A DNA stretch of 64,000 nt. Source: Candidatus Babeliales bacterium. GTDB taxonomy: Bacteria > Babelota > Babeliae > Babelales > UASB340. The DNA lies in NCBI GenBank assembly GCA_023133515.1, contig JAGLWI010000002.1, positions 216,806 through 280,805 on the forward strand, in the 5' to 3' direction. The notes beneath the pieces were generated by a model. It searched no databases and was not told the DNA's origin. It saw nothing but the letters and a program-made list of their open reading frames with translations. Positions 1 to 9,371 of this stretch are shown in pieces (the stretch's first letter is position 1; each line of letters starts with the position of its first letter). The position numbers and the translations under genes are program-made.

Positions 1-102
1 TAAATGATCACAAATAGTTCTTCCAGAATTAAAAGAAACTTCTCGCTCAATAGATCTCCCACCCATTAAAACACCAACTCTAAATTTATTTTTACTAGTC
101 AC
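1..102 (-). CDS. ddl: D-alanine--D-alanine ligase, N-terminal fragment (gene continues off the left edge)
   Basis: Reading the minus strand from a GTG at 102 gives a start followed by FRVGVLMGGRSIEREVSF, the glycine-rich opening of the D-Ala--D-Ala ligase (ATP-grasp) family, usually VGVLfGGxSxEhEVS. The enzyme joins two D-alanines for the peptidoglycan stem in the cytoplasm. An AAAGG sits 7 bases before this GTG; a second in-frame GTG at 123 has no ribosome site, so 102 is preferred. Only 34 codons are inside the window, so the catalytic part cannot be checked. It is upstream-adjacent to rpe on the same strand and belongs functionally with murE at 36.6 kb. Confidence 0.75.
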   Translation of the reverse strand, partial: MTSKNKFRVGVLMGGRSIEREVSFNSGRTICDHL

Positions 103-199
103 TCTAATACCTTTATAAATCACATTTTTATTTGAAAATATTAATACAAAAATTGAAAATTAATTGTATAAAAATAAAAAACTCATAGATCAAATTTAC

Positions 200-853
200 T
201 CAAACATTATAAAGTTCACCTAAAGATTTTATCCAATCTTTTTGATCAAAAATCGCTGACGCTATTCCAACCTGTTCAACTCCAATATCTGCAAGTCTTG
301 CAATATTACTTTTATCTATACCACCATCCATTCCTAAACTAAAAGACAAATCTTCATCTCTTCTTTTTTCCAAAAGAGGTTCAACTTTATTTAAAACTTC
401 AATCATAAATTTTTGGCCAGAAAAACCTGGTTTGACTGACATAATTAAAACATGATCCAAATCATTTAAAAAATCAAAAATATTCTCAACTTTAGTATCA
501 GGATTAATTGCAATACCAACCCGACAATTTTTAACTTTAAGATCTTTAATAAAATTTCTACACTCCTGTAAAGATGAAAGAAAAGGCTCAATATGAAATA
601 TAAAAATATTAGATGGATTTAAATCAAGCCTATCTATCCATTTTATAGGATCATCAACCATAAGATGAACATGTAAAGGTAAATCTGTAACTTTTGAAAT
701 AGCATTTACAAAGCAAGATCCCCAGGTTAAATTTGGAACAAAATGATCATCCATTACATCAATGTGATATCCATGACAATGTGGATCTAATAACTTTATT
801 GTTTTTTCTAAATTAAGAATATCTGATGAAATTAAAGAAGGAAAAATTTCCAT
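200..853 (-). CDS. rpe: Ribulose-phosphate 3-epimerase
   Basis: Interconverts D-ribulose 5-phosphate and D-xylulose 5-phosphate in the pentose phosphate pathway; cytosolic TIM barrel. The 217 residues match the family length. Visible motifs are the N-terminal PSLISSD, the first metal/catalytic segment HIDVMDDHFVPN (family VMDGxFVPN, here with Asp for Gly), VHLMV, the phosphate loop MSVKPGFSGQKF (family MSVNPGFGGQxF) and the second catalytic Asp in MDGGI. The few substitutions leave the two aspartates and metal histidines in place, so it should be active. It starts with ATG at 853 with a GGAGG-type site just upstream and is co-oriented with psd, 43 bases away. Confidence 0.93.
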   Translation of the reverse strand: MEIFPSLISSDILNLEKTIKLLDPHCHGYHIDVMDDHFVPNLTWGSCFVNAISKVTDLPLHVHLMVDDPIKWIDRLDLNPSNIFIFHIEPFLSSLQECRNFIKDLKVKNCRVGIAINPDTKVENIFDFLNDLDHVLIMSVKPGFSGQKFMIEVLNKVEPLLEKRRDEDLSFSLGMDGGIDKSNIARLADIGVEQVGIASAIFDQKDWIKSLGELYNV

Positions 854-896
854 AAACTCCTCCTATTATTTATGAACCAAAACTTTCCGCAAAGTT

Positions 897-1913
897 TTAT
901 TCTGTTATAGTCTGCCCAAACTTTACTTGCGTCTCAAATCCATTTAACGAATTTTTAATAAAAATCTCTTTGGGTTTAACAACACCAAATTTAAAAAGCA
1001 AAACTATAGTTGATCCCCCAAATTCAAAATATCCAATCTCATCTCCTTTTTTATAACTTTTATCAAATTGATGTGTTTCAATAATTTTACCTACAAACAT
1101 TGCTCCAATGCTAACTAAAACAACATTTGAAAACTTATCACTTTTTAATAAAGTAACATGTCGCTCATTTTCTAACAAAGGTTGAACACCAGATTTATAA
1201 ACAGTAGGGTGCACAGATTCAAAAATTCCACTTATAATTTTTGGTTTACCTACTACACAATCAAAAGGAAAATGAAATCTATGATAATCATATGGGGCAA
1301 GACGAAACATCATCATTAAGCCACCCTCATATTCTTTAGCAAGCTCTTCATTTTTTAAAAATTTTACCAAATCAAATTTTTCATTCTTTACAAAAAACTC
1401 AACATCTTTTGATATATTCTCAATTACAAAAAGTTTACTATCTGCAGGACTCACAACAATATTTGGATTTGTATCGATTATCCTCACTCCAGACTTTAAT
1501 TTTCTTATAAAAAAATCATTAAATGATTTAAAATCAGAAACATTCTCCTCAAATTCACTAGAATCAATATTATATTTTTTTATAAAAGATAAAATTTTAT
1601 TTTTACTAAATGAAGAATTCAGATAAAGAGCGTACAATTTTGAAGCAAATCTTTTATTTAAAAAATATCGTACCAATTTTCCAAAAAAATTTGTATACAA
1701 AAAACACATCCCACCAAAAGATTCTACAGTCTCACAAACAAGCCTTCCTTCTAAATTATAATAAAGACGTCTATCACTACCCAAAAAACCAGCATCTTTA
1801 GCTATTTTATCATTAATCAAATTTTTATTGTCCATTTTATCAATTGCTCCATTCTGATAAACAAAAAGTAATAATAAAAAAATACAGAAAAAAAATATTC
1901 TTATCTTATTCAC
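897..1913 (-). CDS. psd: Phosphatidylserine decarboxylase proenzyme
   Basis: Makes phosphatidylethanolamine from phosphatidylserine at the inner membrane. The protein has a hydrophobic N-terminal anchor (about residues 4-20), the core motif YDYHRFHFPFD, the segment ESVHPTVYKSG, and a C-terminal GGST (in EFGGSTIVLL) where the family self-cleaves to create the pyruvoyl cofactor on the small subunit. At 338 residues it is like the longer type with an extra N-terminal domain. Its start overlaps by four bases the stop of the upstream secreted protein (1910-3034), which suggests translational coupling. The cleavage site is intact, so an active enzyme is expected. Confidence 0.93.
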   Translation of the reverse strand: MNKIRIFFFCIFLLLLFVYQNGAIDKMDNKNLINDKIAKDAGFLGSDRRLYYNLEGRLVCETVESFGGMCFLYTNFFGKLVRYFLNKRFASKLYALYLNSSFSKNKILSFIKKYNIDSSEFEENVSDFKSFNDFFIRKLKSGVRIIDTNPNIVVSPADSKLFVIENISKDVEFFVKNEKFDLVKFLKNEELAKEYEGGLMMMFRLAPYDYHRFHFPFDCVVGKPKIISGIFESVHPTVYKSGVQPLLENERHVTLLKSDKFSNVVLVSIGAMFVGKIIETHQFDKSYKKGDEIGYFEFGGSTIVLLFKFGVVKPKEIFIKNSLNGFETQVKFGQTITE

Positions 1914-3034
1914 GTAATGTTTAATATTTTCACATTCTTATCTTTTTCAAAAACATGACTATAATAACCACCATGGTATTCATTTCCAAAAATTAAATAA
2001 ATTAGATTATCTCTCAAAAAATCAATCAAATCATCAACTTTATAATGCAAATACTGCCTCAAATAAGAAAAAGCCTCATCCAAAATATTTTGAGCAAGTG
2101 ACTGTGATACCAAATAATTTAAAATACTCTCTCTTCTTTTTAAATCAGAATCCAATTTACTTATCTGAACTAATAATGTAATTTTCATATCATTTCCAAC
2201 ATTTATTCCGTCATGTTTAATTAAATCACAAACATTTTCTACAAGCATAGCAGTCAAATCCAAAATTTTATCATAATCATCCTCGATTATAATTCCCTTC
2301 TCTTCATTTGCACTAATTACTACAACTTGTGATGCCAATCCAAAAACTGTTCCTAATAAATTTAAAACACCTTGCTGCTTTTCTTCCGTACTTTGAGATG
2401 TTGCAATTTGTGCAGAATGAACACAAGCATTTGCCAAGGCTCCAAAAATCGCAGCTGCTATCTTTTTTTTCTTTTTCTTTCCTTTATAAATAATCTTTCC
2501 TGTTACATCAACTCTTTTATTTGCTAAATATTCAGATAATGAATAATGAATAACCTCAACAACGTCTTTAACATCATTTTCAAAATAAATTGAAAAAATA
2601 AAAAAAACTTCTTCTAGAAAATCATTTATATCTTCTCTGTTTTTTGAATTAATAATTTCTTTTAGAATTCTATAGAAATCATTCTTATCAACAAATTTTT
2701 CCAACTTCTTAATATTAACAAATTTTTTCTGTGGAAAATTAACCATCAAAGTTTCTATTTTAATCTCTTTAAGAAACTCATAAATCAATTCAGAAAAAAA
2801 AGGGATAATCTCTTTTGCATCTTGATTGTGTAAAACAAATGACACTAAAGAAAAAAAATCTTTCCAAATATCAACTTTTTTAACTTTTTTAACCTCGAGG
2901 TCATTCTTCAAAAAAATACAAGCCTTAGTTAAATCTTCTATCTGATTAATAGCTAAAGATTTTAAACAAATATTTCCAGAAATATTTACTAATAAGAATA
3001 TTACTCCAACTATCCATAAAATTAATTTTTTCAT
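1910..3034 (-). CDS. Secreted or periplasmic protein of unknown function
   Basis: I do not recognise a family. I place the start at the ATG at 3034, giving 374 residues, because AGGAGAGG lies immediately upstream and the protein then begins with a normal signal peptide (MKKLILWIVGVIFLLVNISG). The body is largely alpha-helical and acidic/lysine-rich. In its middle, about residues 190-245, a lysine run (KGKKKKKK) is followed by a small-residue, alanine-rich stretch (AAAIFGALANACVHSAQIA) that could be a membrane-active or hydrophobic helix. The gene overlaps psd by four bases. The lysine run is encoded by long T tracts on the plus strand, a plausible slippage site. Confidence 0.7.
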   Translation of the reverse strand: MKKLILWIVGVIFLLVNISGNICLKSLAINQIEDLTKACIFLKNDLEVKKVKKVDIWKDFFSLVSFVLHNQDAKEIIPFFSELIYEFLKEIKIETLMVNFPQKKFVNIKKLEKFVDKNDFYRILKEIINSKNREDINDFLEEVFFIFSIYFENDVKDVVEVIHYSLSEYLANKRVDVTGKIIYKGKKKKKKIAAAIFGALANACVHSAQIATSQSTEEKQQGVLNLLGTVFGLASQVVVISANEEKGIIIEDDYDKILDLTAMLVENVCDLIKHDGINVGNDMKITLLVQISKLDSDLKRRESILNYLVSQSLAQNILDEAFSYLRQYLHYKVDDLIDFLRDNLIYLIFGNEYHGGYYSHVFEKDKNVKILNIT

Positions 3035-3125
3035 ACAACCTCTCCTAAATAATAAAAAGCTATTCAAATTATAAAACATCTAAAAAATAGCTGCAAACAT
3101 ATTAAAAAATAAAAAAGTATAAAAT

Positions 3126-3698
3126 TTAATAATCATCTAAAAATCCACTTATAGGCCATGGCTGTGAAAAATTCAAATGATCGTCTTCGAGCAAATGCCC
3201 TCCAACCAACAAAACTAAATACTGAATCGAATTTTCCATATCACGAATAGTTTTCAACATACTTTCTACAAAATGCCATTTTTTAAATATTGACCATTCT
3301 CTTTCAAATGGAGACTGTCCAAAAGAAAAGTAAACTTGTTGACCATCTTTAGACAAAGACACTGTATTAAGACAAACTTTTTTACTTAAAATTCTTTCTT
3401 CCTGTAAAAATGAAAGCCAATTATTAATAAGATGTTTTAAATTTTCAGCCTTATTTGAAAATACTACAAAATCTATTAATTCACTCTCAAATTTATCATC
3501 TTTCCAATAATATAAATGTACTTTTTTACGCAAAGATGTATATTTTTCTGCCCCTTTAACAATATATTTTTTTTTCTTTAAATCTACATTCAAATACACA
3601 ATCAACCAATTTTTCTGAATTAAAAAAAAGACTGCCCCACAAGATATAAAAAAAACTAAAACTATTAAATAAAAAAATATCCTTTTAAAAAAAAACAT
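3126..3698 (-). CDS. Membrane-anchored protein resembling a GerMN domain
   Basis: A single hydrophobic N-terminal segment (MFFFKRIFFYLIVLVFFISC) anchors a domain of about 150 residues. The domain pattern (LYYWKDD early, then VSLSKDGQQVYFSF, a helix, and LVLLVGGHLLEDDHLNFSQPWP at the end) resembles the GerMN fold found in spore-germination and cell-envelope lipoproteins; this match is by eye and only moderate. I choose the ATG at 3698, one base after the stop of the cupin gene, rather than the TTG at 3710 that would overlap it; the spacing suggests coupled translation. It may bind cell-wall components, but no catalytic residues are evident. Confidence 0.6.
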   Translation of the reverse strand: MFFFKRIFFYLIVLVFFISCGAVFFLIQKNWLIVYLNVDLKKKKYIVKGAEKYTSLRKKVHLYYWKDDKFESELIDFVVFSNKAENLKHLINNWLSFLQEERILSKKVCLNTVSLSKDGQQVYFSFGQSPFEREWSIFKKWHFVESMLKTIRDMENSIQYLVLLVGGHLLEDDHLNFSQPWPISGFLDDY

Positions 3699-3699
3699 T

Positions 3700-4125
3700 T
3701 CAAAATCCAAGATCCTTCAAATCAATTTTTCCACTAAGTTCTTTTCTGATCGAATCTTCATCCATATGAGAAGTAGAAAATTCTATTATTTGCGAATCCT
3801 CTATACCTGTAAAACGATGCCACATTCCAACCTTGATATGTAATACATCACCAGGGGTCATCAACTTCATTTCTTTTTTTCCTTCAAATTCAGTCTCTAT
3901 TAAAACTTTACCTGATAAAATATAAAATGTTTCATCCTTAATGTCATGTTTATGAATAGAACATCTATAGCCTTTTTTTAAAACAAGTTTTTTACCACAA
4001 TATTTTGGATTATTAACAATCCACTCCTCATGACCCCATACTTTTTTCACAAAATTAATCAATTGATCAATTTTTACTCCGCCATCAATCTTCTCTTGTT
4101 TTTCATTCTTAAATTTTTCTATCAT
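3700..4125 (-). CDS. Cupin protein, sugar-phosphate isomerase-like
   Basis: A small single-domain cupin. The motif KVWGHEEWIVNN, then YCGKKLVLKKGYRCSIHKH, DETFYILSGK and GDVLHIKVGMWHRF carry the metal ligands expected for cupin motif 1 (HxH plus Glu) and motif 2 (His). The same pattern occurs in type II phosphomannose isomerase-like proteins, D-lyxose isomerases and cupin domains attached to sialic acid synthases, so a role with sugar phosphates or envelope sugars is likely but the substrate is unknown. Start set at the ATG at 4125, which has GAGG six bases upstream, rather than the ATG at 4137. It heads a three- or four-gene run ending in psd. Confidence 0.8.
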   Translation of the reverse strand: MIEKFKNEKQEKIDGGVKIDQLINFVKKVWGHEEWIVNNPKYCGKKLVLKKGYRCSIHKHDIKDETFYILSGKVLIETEFEGKKEMKLMTPGDVLHIKVGMWHRFTGIEDSQIIEFSTSHMDEDSIRKELSGKIDLKDLGF

Positions 4126-4220
4126 AATCAACCTCATAGATATTTAATGTAAAACAATCCCATAATATAACAAAGTATCTTGCAATCAAATAAAAAAAAT
4201 ATCAAGTAAGGAGATTAAAA

Positions 4221-5081
4221 ATGAAAAAAGAAAAAGTTTTATTAGGAGCCCATATGTCAATAGCAGGTGGACTACATAATGCAATTATACAAGGAGAAAA
4301 GATTGGCTGCACTGCAATTCAAATATTTACTAAAAACGCTCGATCCTGGACAAAAAAAAAACTAACTAAAAAAGAAATCTATCTTTTTAAAAAAACATTG
4401 CAAAATTCAATAGTTAAAATAATAATCTCACATGCCGCATATCTTATAAATCTTTGTTCCACAAATGAAAATGTAGAAAAAAAATCTATAATAGCCCTAG
4501 CTCAAGAAATTGAACGATGCGAACAACTTGCAATCCCTTATCTTGTTCTACATCCAGGTGCCCATAAAGACGCAGGAGAAAAAGAAGGAATAAAAAAAAT
4601 TTCGAAAAACTTAGATCTTATATTAAAAAAAACAAAAGGAATTACAATGTTACTACTCGAAATAACAGCAGGACAAGGAACAAATATTGGATATACATTT
4701 GAACAATTAAAATCTATCCGTTCAAAATGTAAAACAAAAAAGAAAATTGGTATTTGTTTTGATACATGTCACGTATTTGCAGCAGGATACGATATAAGAA
4801 CACCTGATAAATATAAAATAGTAATGAAAAAATTTGATAAAATTATTGGAACAAAATTATTAAAAGTTATTCATATCAACGATTCAAAGGGAGAATGCGG
4901 TTGCAGACGAGATCAACATGCTAATATTGGAAAAGGAAAAATTAAATTAAAAACATTCCAAATGATAATGACAGATAAAAGATTTAAAAATGTACCAAAA
5001 ATCCTTGAAACTCCAATACAATCACCAACAGATTATATAAATGAAATCATTCTTTTAAAAAAAATGTCACAAAAAAATTGA
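4221..5081 (+). CDS. nfo: Endonuclease IV (AP endonuclease)
   Basis: Cuts DNA 5' to abasic sites in base excision repair, with a three-zinc TIM-barrel active site. The zinc ligands are all visible in order: His in ISHAAYLINL, His in HPGAHKDAG, Glu in LLEITAGQG, Asp and His in CFDTCHVFAAGYD, His in VIHINDSKG, Asp and His in RRDQHANIGKG, and Glu in ILETPI. Length 286 is typical. AAGGAG lies just ahead of the ATG. It is the only plus-strand gene left of the origin, so it lies on the inferred lagging strand, and its I/K/T/N-rich composition fits that. It complements the uracil and alkyl-base glycosylases in this window. Its 3' end is nine bases from the convergent WecA-like gene. Confidence 0.96.
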   Translation: MKKEKVLLGAHMSIAGGLHNAIIQGEKIGCTAIQIFTKNARSWTKKKLTKKEIYLFKKTLQNSIVKIIISHAAYLINLCSTNENVEKKSIIALAQEIERCEQLAIPYLVLHPGAHKDAGEKEGIKKISKNLDLILKKTKGITMLLLEITAGQGTNIGYTFEQLKSIRSKCKTKKKIGICFDTCHVFAAGYDIRTPDKYKIVMKKFDKIIGTKLLKVIHINDSKGECGCRRDQHANIGKGKIKLKTFQMIMTDKRFKNVPKILETPIQSPTDYINEIILLKKMSQKN

Positions 5082-5090
5082 AAAAATAAG

Positions 5091-6086
5091 TCAAATTTTT
5101 GAAAAAATAAAATAACACCAAATAACCAAAAATATGATACCTAAAAAAAACAAAGTATAAAAATTAATAAATCCAAACAAAAAAAAGATAGCTATAATAG
5201 AAAGAAAAAAAGACATGATTAAAATAAAAATTAAAATCTTTAAAACACTCCATCCTTTATGTTTTAAAAAAATCGCAAAATGATGAGGGCTTCCTTTATA
5301 AAAAGGAATTTTTAACCAACTCCTTATAACAATAAGAGAAAAAACTTCTAATAAAGGAATTCCTAAAATAATTACAGCCGTATAATAGGCATCAAAAGAT
5401 TGACTACTCCAAGGAAAAAGTAATGGTAAAGCTGCCAAAAAACCTCCAATAAATAAAGATCCCGAATCTCCTAAATAAATTTTAGCAGGGGGCTTGTTGT
5501 AATAAAAAAAAACCAAAAGAGGTGACAAAAATGCTAAAATTAAAATACTTATATCATATTGTTTTAACAAAAGAGCTATTATTAAAAATGAGAAAGAAGA
5601 TATTATTGCCAAAAGAGAAGAAAGCCCATCCATTATATCTACTAGATTAAATGCATTAATAACTAACAACATCCAAAACGAAGACATTCCTATATTTAAA
5701 AAATCAGACAAAAAATTATTCTTTAAAGAAAAACCTCCTTTTAAAAAACATAAAACAGCGAGCATCTGTCCAAATAATTTTTGAGCTGGATGCAATATTT
5801 TTAAATCATCTACAAGTCCAAGAAAAAATAAAAAAGTCACACCTAAAAAAAACCATAAAATTTTATTTTCAAAAGGATATGCAATAGAAAGGGTGGCAAT
5901 AAAAGGAATATAAAGTCCAGCTCCACCTAAATAAGGAATTGCTCTTTTATGATTTTTTATTTTTCCATCTGGAACATCTAAAATATTAAATCTAAAAGCC
6001 GTTTTAATCAAAATTGGAAAAACATAAAAAGACAAGATTAGTGGAAAAATTATAAAAAATATGTGCCGAATGAAAATAGCTCTCAT
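5091..6086 (-). CDS. WecA/TagO-like undecaprenyl-phosphate glycosyl-1-phosphate transferase
   Basis: Integral membrane enzyme that transfers a sugar-1-phosphate to the C55 lipid carrier, initiating an envelope glycan. About ten hydrophobic segments are evident. Family motifs in order are DVPDGKIKNHKRAIPYLGG near residue 40, GLVDDLK (metal-binding Asp pair), NAFNLVDIMDGLSS, KIYLGDSGSLFIGG and a histidine loop SPHHFAIFLKHKG. The PYLGG and NAFNLVD versions fit the WecA/TagO/WbpL branch better than MraY, which carries PTMGG. Substrate is therefore probably a UDP-N-acetylhexosamine for O-antigen or a similar polymer rather than UDP-MurNAc-pentapeptide. Next upstream is lpxK, consistent with LPS-type surface biosynthesis. 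Confidence 0.88.
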   Translation of the reverse strand: MRAIFIRHIFFIIFPLILSFYVFPILIKTAFRFNILDVPDGKIKNHKRAIPYLGGAGLYIPFIATLSIAYPFENKILWFFLGVTFLFFLGLVDDLKILHPAQKLFGQMLAVLCFLKGGFSLKNNFLSDFLNIGMSSFWMLLVINAFNLVDIMDGLSSLLAIISSFSFLIIALLLKQYDISILILAFLSPLLVFFYYNKPPAKIYLGDSGSLFIGGFLAALPLLFPWSSQSFDAYYTAVIILGIPLLEVFSLIVIRSWLKIPFYKGSPHHFAIFLKHKGWSVLKILIFILIMSFFLSIIAIFFLFGFINFYTLFFLGIIFLVIWCYFIFSKI

Positions 6087-6114
6087 TCATTTTCTCCTTT
6101 TTGACACTACTTTT

Positions 6115-7221
6115 TTATTGTTTTAATTTTTCTTCCAATTTCTTTAGAAAAAAATCATGCTCTTTTTTAGATAAAAACTCAAATGATACGTCTAAAATAT
6201 AAAATGGAAAATTTTCCCAACCACTCATTTTTCTTATCACAGGAAAAATTTTTACCCAATCTTTTTGCGTAGTTATTATACCATCTAATTGATTATTTTT
6301 TACTACCTCAAGACAAAATATAATATCTTTGATTTTATAATTATAATGATCTCGATATTCTTTAACATCAAAAAGTGATACGCCTAACTTTTTTACACTT
6401 TCTACAAAATACTCAAAAGACGCTATCGCGGCAACAACAAAAAATTTTTTCCCTTTAATCTTTTCATGATCTATATTATGTAAATTTAAACGCGATACAT
6501 TGCCTATCTTATGTTTTGCAAAAAAAATAGATTGCTGATCGAAATCACATAACATTTCAGTCTTAATTTTATTTAAAACTTCAAGATTTACTCTATCTGC
6601 CCTAGTTAAAATAATAAAATCAGCACGAGAATAATTTTTTTCTCTTAGTCTTCCAGCAGGCAAACAATGGCCATTTGAAAATGGGAACTTAGCATCTAAA
6701 AGTAAAATTTGACAATCTTTTTTTACATGAAAATTTTGATATGCATCATCAAGCACAACAACATCTATTTTTTTATCATCATTAAAAATAAATTTTTCAA
6801 GCAAATTACAAGATTTTAAACGACTAGAACCAACAACTACAGGAACATTCAACATATAGGCAAACATATATGCTTCATCACCACAAAAAAAAGCTTCACA
6901 AAAAATATTTTTTCCATCACATACAAGAAAACTACTTAAATTTTTTTCATTTTGGCCTTTATATCCACGCAAAACAACTGCACAATTAAATCGCTTTAAA
7001 TTATTGATAAGATAGAAAACAAAAACCGACTTTCCGGTCCCACCAACAGAAAGATTACCAACAGAAATAACCCTAAATGGAAAAATCTTACTGCTACCAA
7101 ACTTTTTTTTAAAAAAAATAACGACTAAAAATCCAATTTTATAAAAGATTTCAAAAAAACAAAGAATAATATTAAAAAAGAATTTTTTCTTTCGCACATC
7201 AAGATTCTTTTTCCTGCACAA
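6115..7221 (-). CDS. lpxK: Tetraacyldisaccharide 4'-kinase
   Basis: Phosphorylates the 4' position of the lipid A disaccharide at the inner membrane, so this organism should make lipid A. The N-terminus has a hydrophobic segment, followed by the P-loop motif VGNLSVGGTGKS, then DDAYQNF (family DDGFQH), PFSNGHCLPAGRLRE and FIILTRAD, which are the standard LpxK signatures; length 368 is slightly above average. The reading frame overlaps the 3' end of infB by 23 bases if the ATG at 7221 is used; an in-frame GTG at 7197, just past the infB stop, is an alternative start. The chemistry motif DDGFQH has changed to DDAYQN, but the first aspartates stay. Confidence 0.92.
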   Translation of the reverse strand: MCRKKNLDVRKKKFFFNIILCFFEIFYKIGFLVVIFFKKKFGSSKIFPFRVISVGNLSVGGTGKSVFVFYLINNLKRFNCAVVLRGYKGQNEKNLSSFLVCDGKNIFCEAFFCGDEAYMFAYMLNVPVVVGSSRLKSCNLLEKFIFNDDKKIDVVVLDDAYQNFHVKKDCQILLLDAKFPFSNGHCLPAGRLREKNYSRADFIILTRADRVNLEVLNKIKTEMLCDFDQQSIFFAKHKIGNVSRLNLHNIDHEKIKGKKFFVVAAIASFEYFVESVKKLGVSLFDVKEYRDHYNYKIKDIIFCLEVVKNNQLDGIITTQKDWVKIFPVIRKMSGWENFPFYILDVSFEFLSKKEHDFFLKKLEEKLKQ

Positions 7222-9310
7222 AACATTCTACAACGTCGTTCTCTTGCCATCCATCAAATTTATCACAAACAAAACCACACTCATAACCCGCATGAACTTC
7301 TTTTACTGTTTTGCCTTCCCTTTGAAGACTTATAATCTTACCCTCTCCAATTTTTTCTCCATTCCTTAAACAAATCACTTTATTATTTCTTGAACAAAGT
7401 CCTTCTTTTACATCACAACCAGCAACAATCCCAATCTTCTTAATACGAAATACTTTTTTAACAACAGCTTTACCAACATTTTTCCAAACAACTTCAATCT
7501 TTTTGGTTTTCTTTAAAAGATCTTCTAGATATTCAACCATCTTGTAAATAATATCAAAAGACTTAATGACTACCCCTTTAGACTTAGCAAGAAGAACTGC
7601 ATTTTTTTCTGCTTTTACATGCATTCCTAAAATAATTGAACCCGTTGTATTAGCAAGCTCAATATCACTTTCTGAAATAGTTCCAAGTGAATTACTAATT
7701 AACTTAAAACCCCGTTCCCCTTTTTTAATTTTTTTACAAATTTTTGAAATAGAACCCTCAACAGCCTCTTTTGTTCCATTTGTATCAGTACGAATAACCA
7801 ATTTTATTTGTTCAAGTTCTCCCTCTTCTAAAAAAACCGGTTCTTTACCAATAAATAAACCTCCTCTAGATTTTATTCGCAAATACTCTTGACGAGGAAT
7901 AACCGTCAACCAATCCCCAATACCAACAAATGAATCAAACCCAACAACCTTTACAGGAATGGATGTACCAGCTTGAGCAATTTTTTCACCAAAACTGTTT
8001 ATCAATAATCTAACTCTACCAGTTACAGATCCACAAATAAAATAATCAGATTGTTTAATAGTTCCCTCAAGACAAACCACCGTAGCAACTAAACCATGAC
8101 CTTTTTCTAATTCTGATTCCAACACAAAAGCTTTGGCTGGAAGATTTAGATCAGCTTTAAGATCCATTAGTTGAGACTGTAATACAATCATTTCCAAAAG
8201 CTCTTCTATCCCTTGACCAGTTTTCGCGGAAATTGGAACACAAATAACATCACCACCCCAATCTTCAACAACCACATCATGTTCAGCTAGCTGTCTCTTT
8301 ACTGTTTGCAAAGGAGCAGATCCTTCAATTTTGTCTATTTTATTAATAGCAACAATAATCGGTACCTCTGCTTTTTTTGCATGTTTTATAGATTCAATAG
8401 TTTGGGGTTTTACACCGTCATCAGCAGCAACAATCAAAACGGCAATATCAGTTATCCTTGTTCCTTTTAATCTCATATAAGAAAAGGCTTCATGACCAGG
8501 AGTATCAAAAAAAATAATTTTGCCATGAGAACTATCAACCTCATAAGCACGTAAATGTTGGGTGATTCCTCCTTTTTCTCTAGCCGCAGTATTCATCTTT
8601 CGTAAAAAATCTAAGAGCGTTGTTTTACCATGATCAACATGCCCAAGCACAACAACTATTGGCCATCGATTTACACCTTCTTTGGTTTTTTTAAGGTCTA
8701 TAATCTCTTTTCTTTCTACATCTACTTCTTCTTTTTCTTTTTTAACAACCTCAATCCCAAACTGCTCCGCTAAATCAGAAATTTTATCTATAGATAAAAC
8801 ATGATTCCTATTACACACCATCCCCTTTTTTAAAAGAACAAGAATTAATTCACCACACGTTTTTCCCATTAACTCAGCAGCCTCAAAAAGTGGAATATTT
8901 TTTTCAACAGATATTTGAGTAATTACTTTCTCGGAATGAATATGGCGCCCACTCTTCCGCGTAAACATTGTGTGAACTTTGGTTTTTTTCTTTTCTATTA
9001 TCTTTTGAGAAGACTTTAGCGGCACCTTGCCCTCTTTTGGAGTTATTTTTTTAGTTTCTTTGGTAACCACAACAGGCTTTACAGCTTTCTCCTTTTTAAC
9101 AATAGCTTCTTTTCTTTTAGTAACTTCAAAAGCCTCCTTTTTTGACACCACTCCCTTTATCTCTTTTTCAAATTCCTTTTTAAGATAACCTATTCCTTTT
9201 TCAGGAACAACTGACATATGACTAGAGAGTTCTATACCTGCCTTCTTTAAAAGATCAAGAATTTTTTTTGAAGAAACGCCTTTTTCTTTGGCAACTTCGT
9301 ATACTCGCAT
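7199..9310 (-). CDS. infB: Translation initiation factor IF-2
   Basis: GTPase that brings initiator fMet-tRNA to the ribosome. The start at the ATG at 9310 (703 residues) gives MRVYEVAKEKG, the usual N-terminal IF2 helix; GGAGG is 14 bases upstream, rather far, and an in-frame TTG at 9340 is less convincing. A short lysine-rich linker is followed by the second IF2-N domain. The G domain has GHVDHGKTTLLD, GGITQHLRAYEV, FFDTPGHEAF, AINKIDK and ISAKTGQG in order; domains II-IV follow to the end. It follows nusA by about 60 bases, the widespread nusA-infB arrangement, although rimP is not seen in the window. Confidence 0.97.
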   Translation of the reverse strand: MRVYEVAKEKGVSSKKILDLLKKAGIELSSHMSVVPEKGIGYLKKEFEKEIKGVVSKKEAFEVTKRKEAIVKKEKAVKPVVVTKETKKITPKEGKVPLKSSQKIIEKKKTKVHTMFTRKSGRHIHSEKVITQISVEKNIPLFEAAELMGKTCGELILVLLKKGMVCNRNHVLSIDKISDLAEQFGIEVVKKEKEEVDVERKEIIDLKKTKEGVNRWPIVVVLGHVDHGKTTLLDFLRKMNTAAREKGGITQHLRAYEVDSSHGKIIFFDTPGHEAFSYMRLKGTRITDIAVLIVAADDGVKPQTIESIKHAKKAEVPIIVAINKIDKIEGSAPLQTVKRQLAEHDVVVEDWGGDVICVPISAKTGQGIEELLEMIVLQSQLMDLKADLNLPAKAFVLESELEKGHGLVATVVCLEGTIKQSDYFICGSVTGRVRLLINSFGEKIAQAGTSIPVKVVGFDSFVGIGDWLTVIPRQEYLRIKSRGGLFIGKEPVFLEEGELEQIKLVIRTDTNGTKEAVEGSISKICKKIKKGERGFKLISNSLGTISESDIELANTTGSIILGMHVKAEKNAVLLAKSKGVVIKSFDIIYKMVEYLEDLLKKTKKIEVVWKNVGKAVVKKVFRIKKIGIVAGCDVKEGLCSRNNKVICLRNGEKIGEGKIISLQREGKTVKEVHAGYECGFVCDKFDGWQENDVVECFVQEKES

Positions 9311-9371
9311 ACTTTTCTTTCTTACCTCCAAAAGAGACAATTCCTATAAACAACCAATCCTTTTTAAAATA

